A stretch of DNA of 64,000 nucleotides from CALBTQ01 sp036725605 (GTDB taxonomy: Bacteria; Lernaellota; Lernaellaia; Lernaellales; Lernaellaceae). Positions 45,029 through 53,729 of the stretch are shown in pieces; the first letter of the stretch is position 1; each line of letters opens with the position of its first letter. The DNA lies in NCBI GenBank assembly GCA_036725605.1, contig DAIMDW010000024.1, forward strand, positions 39,976-103,975. The letters are read 5' to 3'. The position numbers were made by a program, and so were the translations under genes. The notes below the pieces were generated by a model. It made no database searches and was not told where the DNA came from. It worked only from the letters and a program-made list of their open reading frames with translations.

Positions 45029-45907
45029 ATGAAGCGCGCCGCATTGTTGATTTTGCTGGTTGTCGTGCTGGCGGCGACCGTGGTTCTGGCCCAGATCCCC
45101 ACCAAGGTGACCGACTACACGTTCAAGTCGGGCAAGGCGATGAAAATCAAGATCCCGAAGATCAACCTGTCCGCCGGGCAGACGGCCGACCTGAAGGCGC
45201 AAAAGCCCGTCTGCCTGCTGCTGGACAGCCCGACCAACCCGGAGCTCAAAGCCGGCTACATGCGGGTGATTCTGCCTTACGATCCGGTGACCGTCTGGTG
45301 GATCGTGCGCGACATCAAGCATTTCCCGCTGGTCGACGCGGCGTATCCGAACACCGGCTCGCTGACCAACAAGCGCCGCACCTTCATGCCCTACACCTTC
45401 GACACCGCCTCGTGCTCGGTGAACGGCAAGCAGTACATGTACCAGTTGATGGTCATGCCCTTCGTCGCGCCGCGCAAGTTCTCGCTCAACCGCTTCGGCG
45501 ACCGCAACGGCTTCCCGTGGGAATCGGCCTGGACCGCCGCCGATCAGATGTACTGCGCCGATCATCGCAACAAGGAACTCGACAAGTTCTACGAGGAAGC
45601 GGTGCAGATGCCCTACAACGACGGCTGCTGGCACATCCAGCCGGTGCCGGAAAACCTGCGCACCAAACCGGATGACGCGCTGCTGGCCTACGTCGAGTAC
45701 TACGTCGACTCCAATCCCGGCGGCAACCTGGGCGCGGTCAAAGCGGTGGTCAACAAGGCCACGAGCGTCGCGCTGCCGACGCTGCACCAGAACATGCTGC
45801 TGCACGGCAAGACCTGGAAGCAACACCTGCAGAAGTATCACAGCGCCGCCGATCAGCAGTTGTTCGCCGCCGAACAGGCCGCGTTCCGTCAGGCGATGGG
45901 CTTCTGA
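45029..45907 (+). CDS. Exported protein with START/SRPBCC-like fold
   Basis: A 292-residue protein with a cleavable signal peptide (MKRAALLILLVVVLAATVVLAQ, likely cut after LAQ or ALAQ-like), preceded by AAGGAG. The mature part includes YMRVILPYDPVTVWWIVRDIKHFPLVDAAYP, which recalls the start of START/polyketide-cyclase-like domains, and an aromatic second half ending in HQNMLLHGKTWKQHLQKYHS. Such folds bind hydrophobic ligands. It is not a lipoprotein, unlike most exported proteins here. The role is inferred only. A terminator follows. Confidence 0.6.
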   Translation: MKRAALLILLVVVLAATVVLAQIPTKVTDYTFKSGKAMKIKIPKINLSAGQTADLKAQKPVCLLLDSPTNPELKAGYMRVILPYDPVTVWWIVRDIKHFPLVDAAYPNTGSLTNKRRTFMPYTFDTASCSVNGKQYMYQLMVMPFVAPRKFSLNRFGDRNGFPWESAWTAADQMYCADHRNKELDKFYEEAVQMPYNDGCWHIQPVPENLRTKPDDALLAYVEYYVDSNPGGNLGAVKAVVNKATSVALPTLHQNMLLHGKTWKQHLQKYHSAADQQLFAAEQAAFRQAMGF

Positions 45908-45927
45908 GAAGGCAAGAATTTTCACGC

Positions 45928-45959
45928 AAGGGCCGCTCGTTTCGGGCGGTCCTTTTTTA
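45928..45959 (+). terminator. Rho-independent terminator
   Basis: The stem GGGCCGCTCG / CGGGCGGTCC (loop TTT) is followed by six T and lies about 20 bases after the stop codon of the exported START-like gene. Confidence 0.88.
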
Positions 45960-45988
45960 TATCAATATCCTTGGTATGTTTTTTCTCT

Positions 45989-46050
45989 GGGCAGGCACGG
46001 GGACCTGCCCCTACCGGTAGGGACAACCCCGTGGTTGCCCGGTGTGCGGG
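45989..46050. repeat. Dispersed GGGCAGGC-type palindromic repeat
   Basis: GGGCAGG-CACGGGGA-CCTGCCC is a near-perfect hairpin followed by CTACCGGTAG (palindrome) and GGGACAACCCC..GGTTGCCC. This pattern is typical of dispersed intergenic palindromes in GC-rich genomes. No coding content is seen. Confidence 0.55.
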
Positions 46051-46064
46051 AATGACCTTTACGT

Positions 46065-46844
46065 TTATGCGGTCTGGTCGGGGCGCCGACGCTCGTCGAC
46101 GGTGTTGCGCAGGCGGCCGATGCCTTCGATGACCAATTCGACCAGGTCGCCGGGCTTGATCGCCGAGACGCCCGCGGGGGTGCCGGTCGCGACCACGTCG
46201 CCGGGCAGCAGCGTCATGACCGACGAGACGTACGAAAGCAGCTCGGGTACGCTGTGGATCATCATGCTGGTGCGCGCGTATTGCACGCGTTCCTTGTTGA
46301 CGTAGGCCTCGACGAGCAGGTCCGCCGTGTCCAGGTCGGTGACGATGCACGGGCCCAGCGGCGCGAAGGTGTCGTGGCCCTTGCCGCGCGTCCAGGTGCG
46401 GTCGTTGCGCTGCAGGTCGCGCGCGGTGACGTCGTTGATGATCGTATAGCCGAGGATCGCCGTCGCCGCCTCTTCCACCGACGCGTCGCGCAGCGGATGG
46501 CCGATGACCACGGCCAGCTCGGCTTCGATCTCGACGCGCTTGGAGGCGGCGGGCAGCTCGATCACGTCCTCCGGGCCGATCACCGCCGTCGAGGGTTTCA
46601 GAAAAATATCGGGCCAGGACGGCGCGTCGCGGCCCATCTCCAGCGCGTGGTCGCGGTAGTTGAGGCCGATGCCCACGATCTTGCCCGGAATCACCGGCGC
46701 GAGCAGCCGCACCTTGTCGACGCTGTGCACCTGCCCGAAAACCTGCACGTGCGAAAAAAGGTCCGCGCCCATGTCGCGGATTTTGTCGCCTTCCAGGCGG
46801 CCGATGCGCACCGAGTTGGCCGTTTCGTAACGGACGATTTTCAT
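46065..46844 (-). CDS. Fumarylacetoacetate hydrolase (FAH) family protein
   Basis: A 259-residue metal-dependent hydrolase/decarboxylase/isomerase of the FAH superfamily. Characteristic segments are IVGIGLNYRDHALEMG (about 57-72), the metal-binding acidic residues in EIEAELAVVIG (about 104-114), TIINDVTARDLQ, GKGHDTFAPLGPCIV and the C-terminal LLPGDVVATGTPAGV. Members act on 2-oxo or 1,3-dicarbonyl compounds such as oxaloacetate or acylpyruvates; which one here is unclear. It overlaps the dapB stop by four bases (ATGA), so it is translated with the lysine genes. Confidence 0.88.
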   Translation of the reverse strand: MKIVRYETANSVRIGRLEGDKIRDMGADLFSHVQVFGQVHSVDKVRLLAPVIPGKIVGIGLNYRDHALEMGRDAPSWPDIFLKPSTAVIGPEDVIELPAASKRVEIEAELAVVIGHPLRDASVEEAATAILGYTIINDVTARDLQRNDRTWTRGKGHDTFAPLGPCIVTDLDTADLLVEAYVNKERVQYARTSMMIHSVPELLSYVSSVMTLLPGDVVATGTPAGVSAIKPGDLVELVIEGIGRLRNTVDERRRPDQTA

Positions 46845-47656
46845 TTAAGCCCCAATACGTCGGCCATGTCGTACTGGCCCGGTTCGCGGTTTTGCAGCCA
46901 GAAGGCCGCTTTGATCGCGCCTTTGACGAAGTTCTCGCGGGTGGTGGCGCGATGCGAGAGGGTGATCATTTCGCCGTCGCCGATGAAGTGCAGGTCGTGG
47001 TCGCCGACGATGTCGCCGCCGCGCACCGCGTGCAGCCCGATGCGGCCGTAGTCGCGTTCGTCGTGCGCGTGGCCGTGGCGGCCGTGATCGAAAAATTCTT
47101 CGGGGCGCTCGCGGCCCCACTCGCGCGCGATGGCCTCGGCCAGCCGCAACGCCGTGCCCGACGGCGCATCGACCTTTTTGCGGTGATGTTTTTCGACGAT
47201 CTCCACGTCGTAATCCTCGCCGAGCGTCGCGGCCACGCGCTGCGCCAGATAGAACAGCAAATTGACGCCGACCGCCATGTTCGGCGCGAGCACCATGGGC
47301 ACCTCGTCGCTGAAGGAGCGCAGTGTCTCCAGTTGTCCTTTGCTGCAGCCGGTCGTGCCGATGACGATGGGGATTTTGTAACGCGCGGCGATCTCGGCGT
47401 GCCATACCGACGCCTCGGGGCGCGTGAAATCGATGATCGCGTTCGCCGCGATGATCGCGTTGCGCAGATCGTTTTCCAGCTTGATGTCGATGTTGCGCCC
47501 GAGCAGGAGCCCGCCGACGTCCTTGGCGATGTCCGGATGATCCGGCCGCTCGGTCGCGCCGTAGAGCTCGACGCCCTCGTGGCTGTCCACGTAGCGAATC
47601 ATCGCCTGCCCGATTCGCCCCATCGCCCCGGGGATCACCACGCGCAAGTTCGTCAT
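46841..47656 (-). CDS. dapB: 4-hydroxy-tetrahydrodipicolinate reductase
   Basis: Second step of the diaminopimelate/lysine branch, using NAD(P)H. It has the Rossmann GAMGRIGQAMI (about 10-20), the substrate/catalytic EKHHRKKVDAPSGTALRLAE (about 155-174) with the catalytic His-His and Lys, and a C-terminal FVKGAIKAAFWLQNREPGQYDMADVLGL. The length of 271 is normal. ATG 47656 follows AAGGGG by six bases and lies three bases after the dapA stop. Diaminopimelate serves peptidoglycan, as expected for a Gram-negative cell. Confidence 0.95.
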   Translation of the reverse strand: MTNLRVVIPGAMGRIGQAMIRYVDSHEGVELYGATERPDHPDIAKDVGGLLLGRNIDIKLENDLRNAIIAANAIIDFTRPEASVWHAEIAARYKIPIVIGTTGCSKGQLETLRSFSDEVPMVLAPNMAVGVNLLFYLAQRVAATLGEDYDVEIVEKHHRKKVDAPSGTALRLAEAIAREWGRERPEEFFDHGRHGHAHDERDYGRIGLHAVRGGDIVGDHDLHFIGDGEMITLSHRATTRENFVKGAIKAAFWLQNREPGQYDMADVLGLK

Positions 47657-47659
47657 CAC

Positions 47660-48535
47660 TTACCCCTTCAACAGGCCCAGCCGGTCCATGACCGCGCGCA
47701 GCTTCACCACGGTGGCGTCGACCGCGCTGGTCATCGGCAGGCGCATTTCGGTCGTGCCGTGCCCTTGCAGCATCAACGCCGCCTTGACCGGAATGGGATT
47801 GGTTTCGGCAAACAGCGCGCCATACAGCGGCGCGAGATCCTGGTTGATGGCCAAAGCGCGGCGCGTGTCGCCGGCCTGCCACGCTTCCCACAGCGCGATC
47901 ATCCGCGCCGGATCGACGTTCGCCGCGACGCTGACCACGCCGTCGCCGCCCACGGCCAGCGAGGGCAGCAGCAGCGCGTCGTCGCCGGAAAGCACGTTCA
48001 GTTGCGGCTTTGCGCGTTTGAGCTCCTCGGTCACGGCCACGCCGCCCGAGGCTTCCTTGACCGCCTTGATCGTCGGATGTTCCGCCGCCGCGAGAATCGC
48101 CGCCGTCTCCATGTTGCGCGCGGTGCGGCCGGGGATGTTGTAGATCATCACCGGCACGCCGATCTGCGCGATCGAACCGAAGTGCGCGACCAGGCCGTGC
48201 TGCATCGGCTTGTTGTAGTAGGGAACCACGGCCAGCACGCCGTCGGCGCCGACATCGGCGGCCATGCGCGTCGCCGCGACGCTGGCGGCGGTGTCGTAGG
48301 TGCCCGCGCCGACCACGACCTGCGCCCGGCCGTCGGCCAGTTTGACGCAGATTTTCCACAGCAGTTTTTTCTCGTCGTTGGTCAGCGTCGGACTCTCGCC
48401 GGTGGTGCCGGTGGGCACCAAACCGTGCACGCCCGCGGCCAGCAGCCGCTCGACCTGCGCGGTGAACGCCGCTTCGTCGACGCCGCCCGAGCCGGTGAAG
48501 GGCGTGGGCAGAGCGACGTAGATTCCCTGGAACAT
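47660..48535 (-). CDS. dapA: 4-hydroxy-tetrahydrodipicolinate synthase
   Basis: Condenses pyruvate with aspartate semialdehyde via a Schiff base. Landmarks are the start GIYVALPTPFTGSGGVDE, GTTGESPTL (pyruvate-binding Thr-Thr), the catalytic Tyr in MIYNIPGRT (near 134), the Schiff-base Lys in IKAVKEASGG (near 162), and the typical C-terminal helices. 291 residues fits. ATG 48535 is preceded by AAGGAG seven bases away; a longer frame to 48571 is unsupported. It is the first gene of the dapA-dapB-FAH operon. Confidence 0.96.
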   Translation of the reverse strand: MFQGIYVALPTPFTGSGGVDEAAFTAQVERLLAAGVHGLVPTGTTGESPTLTNDEKKLLWKICVKLADGRAQVVVGAGTYDTAASVAATRMAADVGADGVLAVVPYYNKPMQHGLVAHFGSIAQIGVPVMIYNIPGRTARNMETAAILAAAEHPTIKAVKEASGGVAVTEELKRAKPQLNVLSGDDALLLPSLAVGGDGVVSVAANVDPARMIALWEAWQAGDTRRALAINQDLAPLYGALFAETNPIPVKAALMLQGHGTTEMRLPMTSAVDATVVKLRAVMDRLGLLKG

Positions 48536-48631
48536 CGTTTTCTCCTTAATGTGGTGCCGGTATGGTAGCACGCGCCCCGTGCGCGGGCCAGTATGATCGA
48601 CCGCGCCGGCGGCAAAAAAGTTGCGCGGGGG

Positions 48632-49387
48632 TCAGGAAGCGAGGTCGATCGGCTCGCCGGTTAACCGTTCGTACAACAACACCAACGCGAGGAAGGGGAT
48701 AGGCAGGAACAGGCCGGAAACGAAAAGATAGCCAATTGTATAAAACGGGAGCCAAAGCGTCAGGGTTAATAATAAATAAAAAAGACTCCAGACAACGATG
48801 GTGAGGATGAATGAACAACAAATAGGGATAAATGCTACGGCCAGCACGCGCCAAAACCGGCCTTGGGTCAGCGCTTTGCTTTGCGCGAAAGTGTCCGCCA
48901 AGGATCCGGACCGGGCGGAGGCGATCACTGCGCCGAAGCCGTAGCGCACCGACCAGTACACGCCGGGAACGATCAGCAGCACAAACCCGACCATGGTCAG
49001 CAACGTGTAGGCCACGGCGAAAAGGAACAAGCGGGGAAAGCGGCTCAGTGCAAACCGAAACGTCGGGAGGAGAGAGGGCGCGCTATGGTTGTCCTTCGTT
49101 TTCACGTAGGCGTACAGACAAGCCGGCAAGTACACCGCTTCGCCGACGATCAGGCAAAGCATGTCGATTGTCTCCGCGAAGATTGCTCCGCCGGTCGAGT
49201 CGGGAATCCACGTGTTCGCTAAATAGACAAGCAGCTCAAGCGGCACGAAAATCAGCAGCGCCGTCTTGAGGAAAAAGCCGAGCCGGGGCAGCAAAACGCG
49301 CAGCGCCGCGGCGGTCAGGTGGAAGGCTTCCTTGAGTGCGCCGGGCTCGGCGTTGTTCGTTGCGTTGTCGTTTTGTGTCAGTTCCAT
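48632..49387 (-). CDS. Polytopic membrane protein of unknown function
   Basis: A 251-residue protein with about six membrane helices. The pattern resembles the glycerophosphodiesterase membrane-domain / YciC-like group: FRFALSRFPRLFLFAVAYTLLTMVGFVLLIVPGVYWSVRYGFG, with a Pro-Gly hinge in the fourth helix, and LADTFAQSKALTQGRFWRVLAVAF. The polar N-terminus is cytoplasmic. It starts six bases after the stop of the upstream membrane protein, so the two form a unit. Function not recognised. Confidence 0.65.
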   Translation of the reverse strand: MELTQNDNATNNAEPGALKEAFHLTAAALRVLLPRLGFFLKTALLIFVPLELLVYLANTWIPDSTGGAIFAETIDMLCLIVGEAVYLPACLYAYVKTKDNHSAPSLLPTFRFALSRFPRLFLFAVAYTLLTMVGFVLLIVPGVYWSVRYGFGAVIASARSGSLADTFAQSKALTQGRFWRVLAVAFIPICCSFILTIVVWSLFYLLLTLTLWLPFYTIGYLFVSGLFLPIPFLALVLLYERLTGEPIDLAS

Positions 49388-49393
49388 GGATCG

Positions 49394-50332
49394 TCACTCT
49401 CCCTCGATGGTTTTGGCCAACGCATGCCCGGCCGGCGCGTACTGGCGCACGGCGGCGCGGAAATCCTCGGATTGGTGGATCGGCGCTTGCAGCCAGATCG
49501 TCGACCGCCCGGACGCGGCGGGAACCAGCAGGTAATCGTGCTGCAAAAAGCGCTTGTGCCGCGGCGTTCCCATGTCGGCCCAGGCGAGGGTGACGTCGCG
49601 GTCGATAAAAGTTTGGCCGATCAGGCCGTGCGCGTCAACAAACGCCATATTGACGGCTCTGGATATGCCGGTCATCAGCAACCCAATCAGAATGACCGCC
49701 ACAATGCCGATCAGCCATGCGAGCAACGCCCTGGACCATCCGACCATATGAAAAGCGCCGGCATCAAGCGGGATCTTTCCCAAGATAAATAGACGCAATA
49801 GACCAACCGAGAAGCCGATGATTACTCCGAATCCGACATTGGCCGAATATTTCATCAGCAACGGGGCGAAGGATTGGCGAAAGGAAAATCGTTCGTCGTT
49901 TTGTTTCAGGGCCAGGACGATTGCTTTGGCGATCAGGCAAGCAAAAAGAAAATAAATGCAGATTTTAACAAGGTAGCTCGGAAGCCAAAAAGACCCGGTG
50001 ATGAGCACATTGCCGATCAATCCGACCATATAACCAGTGGATACGATAGAGGCCCAACGGCACAGTTTTTTCCAACGCTCAAAATCGGGCGCGGAGGCTA
50101 GCCGCACCAGAATGAAAATGCTCATAATCCCGACGACGATGTCGAAGAGCACGAGCAAGGCATACAAAACTCGCAGTGCGCCGCGCGTGGCGGTCAGCGG
50201 ATCGCCCAGAAAAAACGGAATGCCGCTCAGTGGCCCGATGACGAGCAAGATGATTGCCGCATACTTGAGCAGGGCGACGCGGCCGCCGCCGGCTTGATCG
50301 ACTTGATTGCCGGTTGCCTCCCCGTGGGACAT
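49394..50332 (-). CDS. Polytopic membrane protein with soluble C-terminal domain
   Basis: A 312-residue protein with about six or seven membrane helices (residues 20-230) followed by a soluble 75-residue tail (HKRFLQHDYLLVPAASGRSTIWLQAP). No family was recognised. ATG 50332 was selected because GGGGAGAGAA lies just upstream; a longer frame to 50362 covers that site. It probably works with the following membrane protein gene, six bases away. Confidence 0.6.
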   Translation of the reverse strand: MSHGEATGNQVDQAGGGRVALLKYAAIILLVIGPLSGIPFFLGDPLTATRGALRVLYALLVLFDIVVGIMSIFILVRLASAPDFERWKKLCRWASIVSTGYMVGLIGNVLITGSFWLPSYLVKICIYFLFACLIAKAIVLALKQNDERFSFRQSFAPLLMKYSANVGFGVIIGFSVGLLRLFILGKIPLDAGAFHMVGWSRALLAWLIGIVAVILIGLLMTGISRAVNMAFVDAHGLIGQTFIDRDVTLAWADMGTPRHKRFLQHDYLLVPAASGRSTIWLQAPIHQSEDFRAAVRQYAPAGHALAKTIEGE

Positions 50333-50416
50333 CGCATTTCTCTCCCCGCTGGAAAAATCCATTTCCCTGCGATTATTCTACGGCAATAAAAGTGAGATGC
50401 AACCGCGCGGCGGGTC

Positions 50417-51160
50417 TTACAGCACTTCGTAGTCGCCCTGGCGGCCTTCGATAAAGGCGCGGACGAAGGGATTTTCCGAGAACTTGATTTCGGCGGGCGG
50501 GCCCTCTTCGAGGATCTTGCCCTCGTAGAGCACGGCGATTTTGTCGGCGATGCGCAGCGCGGCCTCGACGTCGTGGCTGATGATGAAGTTGGTCAGGTTG
50601 AATTTTTTCTGCGTGTCGACGATGAGCTGGTTGATCGAGTCGGTCATCAGCGGGTCCAGACCGGAGGTCGGCTCGTCGTAAAAAACGGTCTGCGGCTTGA
50701 GCACGATCGCGCGCGCCAGGCCCACGCGTTTGCGCATGCCGCCCGACAGCTCGGAGGGCAGCTTGTCCTCGATGTTGGCCAGGCCGACCGCGGCGAGCGC
50801 CTCGGCGACCGTGGTGCGGATCTCTTCATGCTTGAGCTTGGTGTGTTCGATCAGCGGGAAGGCGATGTTCTCGAAGATGTTCATCGAATCGAACAGCGCG
50901 CCGTCCTGAAAGAGCACGCCGAAGTTGCGCCGCACGCGGTTCATTTCGCGGTCGTCGAGCGTGGTGATGTCCTCGCCGTCGACCAGGATGCGTCCCGAGT
51001 CGGGTCGGACCAGCCCGATGATGTGCTTGAGCGTCACCGATTTTCCGCCGCCGGAACGGCCCAGCAGCACGGTGATCTTGCCGGTCGGGATTTCCAGACT
51101 CACCCCGTCGAGCACCCGCTGCCCGCGAAAGGATTTGTAGACGTTTTCCAGTTTGATCAT
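50417..51160 (-). CDS. ABC transporter ATPase, MlaF-like
   Basis: A 247-residue ATP-binding subunit most like MlaF/Ttg2A, which energises phospholipid or other lipid transport between membranes with MlaE and an MCE protein. Walker A is LGRSGGGKS (about 33-41). The Q-loop is in FGVLFQDGALFDSMNIFENIAFPL, the signature in ELSGGMRKRVGLARA (about 139-153), Walker B in TVFYDEPTSGLDPL, and the switch His in IISHD. No permease or MCE gene is adjacent. It lies 19 bp downstream of the CCG protein gene and appears to be the last gene of that operon. Confidence 0.9.
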   Translation of the reverse strand: MIKLENVYKSFRGQRVLDGVSLEIPTGKITVLLGRSGGGKSVTLKHIIGLVRPDSGRILVDGEDITTLDDREMNRVRRNFGVLFQDGALFDSMNIFENIAFPLIEHTKLKHEEIRTTVAEALAAVGLANIEDKLPSELSGGMRKRVGLARAIVLKPQTVFYDEPTSGLDPLMTDSINQLIVDTQKKFNLTNFIISHDVEAALRIADKIAVLYEGKILEEGPPAEIKFSENPFVRAFIEGRQGDYEVL

Positions 51161-51179
51161 CGCGCGTAGTCTAGCGCGA

Positions 51180-52286
51180 TCAGATGCAGCGCGCCAGCAC
51201 GTCGACCACGTCGAGCACCTCGACCGAATCGTCCGCCTTCTCGAAGGCGCGCATGCACGACGGACAAGCGGTGACCAGGCTCTTCTTTTCGCCCTCGTGC
51301 ACTTCGGCCAAACGTTTTTGCGCGATGTCGCGGGCCATCACCGGGTTGGTGACCGGGATGCCCCCGCCGCCGCCGCAGCAATAGGACTTCTGGCGGTGCC
51401 AACTGAATTCCTCGATCGGCTCGCGGCACACTTCGTTGAGCAGTTGCCGCGGCTGGTCGAACACGTGCAGGTAGCGGCCCAGGTAGCACGGATCGTGGTA
51501 GATCAACCGCTTGGTGTAGGGGCGGCGGATCGGCAGCTTGCCTTCGGCGACCAGCGGCGCGAGGAACTCGGTCATGTGGTAGATGCGGTCGGTGAGCTGC
51601 ACGCCGACCTGCGGCAATTGCACCTTGAGCGTGTAAGCGCAGCTCGGGCAACCGGTGATGATCACCTTGGCCTTGCTCAGCTTGCGCCCCAGCTCCTGCG
51701 CGTTTTTGGTGAACGCTTCCACGTAGCCCTGGTCGTGCAGCGGTACGCCGCAGCAGGGCACTTCGGCGTCGTAGCAGGCGACGTAGTTGATGTCCATCGC
51801 CTCGAGCACGCGGAAGGTGTTTTTGATCGTCTGCGGATAATTGTAGATCATCACGCAGCCGGGGAAGTACACGACCTGGGCGTCGGGGTTGAACAGCGAG
51901 GACGGCAGCAGCGTGCGCAGCCGCGCCGCCAGATCGTCGCCCATCGGGTTCTGGCGTTCGGAGAAGAAGCGCTCGAACTCGGCCGATTCCTGCGGTTGCA
52001 TGCGGTCGGCCACGGCCTTTTCGCGCGCGGCGAGCATCACGGCGGGCACTTCGATTTCGTGGTCGCAATACTCGCGGCACAGCATGCAGGTCGTGCAGCG
52101 GTAGGTCGACAGCGACACTTCGCGGTTCCAGTTCAGCGCGCCCTCGCCGACCAGGTGCAGCAGCGTCATGCGGCCCCAGGGGGTTTGCGTTTCGTTGCCG
52201 GTCGCGTTGGCCACCGGACAGGCGAAGCGGCAGAGCTTCGGACAGTAAGTGCAGTATTCGATTTCTTTGTGGAACTTTTTCAGCAT
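51180..52286 (-). CDS. Iron-sulfur CCG-domain oxidoreductase subunit (GlcF/HdrD-like)
   Basis: A 368-residue protein with two N-terminal 4Fe-4S cysteine sets (CTYCPKLCRFACP and CTTCMLCREYC) and two CCG domains (YFPGCVMIYNYPQ..EVPCCGVPL and CPSCAYTL; then YHDPCYLGR..SYCCGGGGG and CPSCMRAF). This is the layout of glycolate oxidase GlcF and related quinone-linked dehydrogenase subunits, which pass electrons from a flavoprotein to the respiratory chain. GGAGG lies five bases before ATG 52286. It overlaps the upstream FAD-oxidase gene by seven bases. Confidence 0.9.
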   Translation of the reverse strand: MLKKFHKEIEYCTYCPKLCRFACPVANATGNETQTPWGRMTLLHLVGEGALNWNREVSLSTYRCTTCMLCREYCDHEIEVPAVMLAAREKAVADRMQPQESAEFERFFSERQNPMGDDLAARLRTLLPSSLFNPDAQVVYFPGCVMIYNYPQTIKNTFRVLEAMDINYVACYDAEVPCCGVPLHDQGYVEAFTKNAQELGRKLSKAKVIITGCPSCAYTLKVQLPQVGVQLTDRIYHMTEFLAPLVAEGKLPIRRPYTKRLIYHDPCYLGRYLHVFDQPRQLLNEVCREPIEEFSWHRQKSYCCGGGGGIPVTNPVMARDIAQKRLAEVHEGEKKSLVTACPSCMRAFEKADDSVEVLDVVDVLARCI

Positions 52287-53719
52287 GCGCCCTCCGTGCA
52301 CGGGGCCAGTTTTCCGGGATTGAGAATGTCGTTGGGATCCAGCCGGCGCTTCATGCCGCGCAGCAGCTCGACCGCGGCGGGATTGTGCTGCGCCAGCCGG
52401 TCGAACTTGAGCCGGCCGATGCCGTAGGCATGGCTAATGGCGCCGCCGGCCTGCGCGGCGGTATCCAGCGCGAGCTTCCAGACGGCGTCGTAGGCGGCCA
52501 GATCGTCGGCGCGATCGGCCCGGTCGATGATGGTGAAGGCCAGCGAGCAACCTTCGGCGTAAGCGTGCGGCATGGCGCCCAACACCGAAACCTTTTTGCT
52601 GAGCGCCTTGCGCATCGCCGTATACAAATGCGTCGCGTTGGACCAGACGGTCGAAACCTCGACCGTGTCCAGCAGCAGCTTCTCGTCGGCCATCAGCGGA
52701 CTTTGCCGGTACTGCTCGGCGTTGCGGCGCCCGTACCACCGCTGCGCGGTCGCTTCGCCGAAATCGCGCCCGCCCAGTTCGCGGGTGATCGCCAGCGCTT
52801 TTTGCATTTCCAGATCGATGCGCGCCGCGCGGCCTTCGAAGACCAGCAGCAGCACGCAATCTTTCGCTTCGACGCCCAGCGCGTGCAGCGTGGTCGAGGT
52901 GTCGGCCTCGTCGCTGAGCCGCGCGATCACCGGACGCAGGCCCCGGCGCAGCATCTGCCGTACGGCCTTGAGACCGGCGTCCATTTTCTTGAACGACAGC
53001 GCGCGAAAGACGCGGGCCTCGGGCAGCATGTGCGCGCGCATGGTGGCGCTGGTGATCACGCCCAGCGAACCCTCCGAGCCGAGGAACAGATGGTTGAAGT
53101 CCGGACCGGTCGCCCGGCGCGGCGCGGTGCGCGTGCGGGTCACCGAGCCGTCGGCGAGCACGACCTGCATGCTGATGAGCATGTCTTCGATCTTGCCGTA
53201 GCCGGTGGCGGCCATGCCCGCGCTGCGCGTGGCCAGGTAGCCGCCGAGGGTCGAAGTGCCGAACGAGCCGGGGAAGTGGCCCATGGTCAGCCCGTGGCGG
53301 TTGAGTTCGGTTTCCAGATGCGCCCCGATGATCCCCGTCTGGCAGACGACCATCTGCGTTTCGGGCACGATGCGCTCGATGCGCGCCATGCGTTTGGTGT
53401 CGAGCACCACGCCGCCGCACATCGGCTGCGCCGCGCCGCACAGACCGCTGCCCGCGCCGAAGGGCACGACGGGCACGCGCATCTCGTTGCAGATGCGCAG
53501 CACGCGGCTGACCTCCTCGGTCGTTTCGGGCCAGACGATCATCTCCGGCTGATGGGGCACCTGGCCCTTGCGCACTTCCAGCAGACTGCGCGGCCACAAG
53601 TCGCGGCCGTAGTTGATGCGGTCGGTTTCCCCGCGGCTCACCCGCCGGCCGCCCAGCACGTCGCGCAACTGGTTGAGCAATTCGACGTTGGTCGTTTTTC
53701 GCGTCGCTTTCCGCGTCAT
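52280..53719 (-). CDS. FAD-linked oxidase (GlcD-like)
   Basis: A 479-residue flavoprotein of the vanillyl-alcohol-oxidase/PCMH fold. The FAD-binding part (about 55-230) has VVPFGAGSGLCGAAQPMCGGVVLD and GSFGTSTLGGYLATRSAGMAATGYGKIEDML; the C-terminal FAD-oxidase domain ends GRLKFDRLAQHNPAAVELLRGMKRRLDPNDILNPGKL. It is likely a 2-hydroxyacid or related dehydrogenase feeding electrons to the CCG protein it overlaps. It is paralogous to the next gene upstream (10 bp away), so the operon holds two unlike flavin subunits. Confidence 0.88.
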   Translation of the reverse strand: MTRKATRKTTNVELLNQLRDVLGGRRVSRGETDRINYGRDLWPRSLLEVRKGQVPHQPEMIVWPETTEEVSRVLRICNEMRVPVVPFGAGSGLCGAAQPMCGGVVLDTKRMARIERIVPETQMVVCQTGIIGAHLETELNRHGLTMGHFPGSFGTSTLGGYLATRSAGMAATGYGKIEDMLISMQVVLADGSVTRTRTAPRRATGPDFNHLFLGSEGSLGVITSATMRAHMLPEARVFRALSFKKMDAGLKAVRQMLRRGLRPVIARLSDEADTSTTLHALGVEAKDCVLLLVFEGRAARIDLEMQKALAITRELGGRDFGEATAQRWYGRRNAEQYRQSPLMADEKLLLDTVEVSTVWSNATHLYTAMRKALSKKVSVLGAMPHAYAEGCSLAFTIIDRADRADDLAAYDAVWKLALDTAAQAGGAISHAYGIGRLKFDRLAQHNPAAVELLRGMKRRLDPNDILNPGKLAPCTEGAC

Positions 53720-53729
53720 GCCGTAGCTC

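Noticed and set aside
46892..48568. Open frame of 558 codons opposite dapA and dapB
   Set aside because: It spans two well-recognised enzymes on the other strand and shows no family motif.
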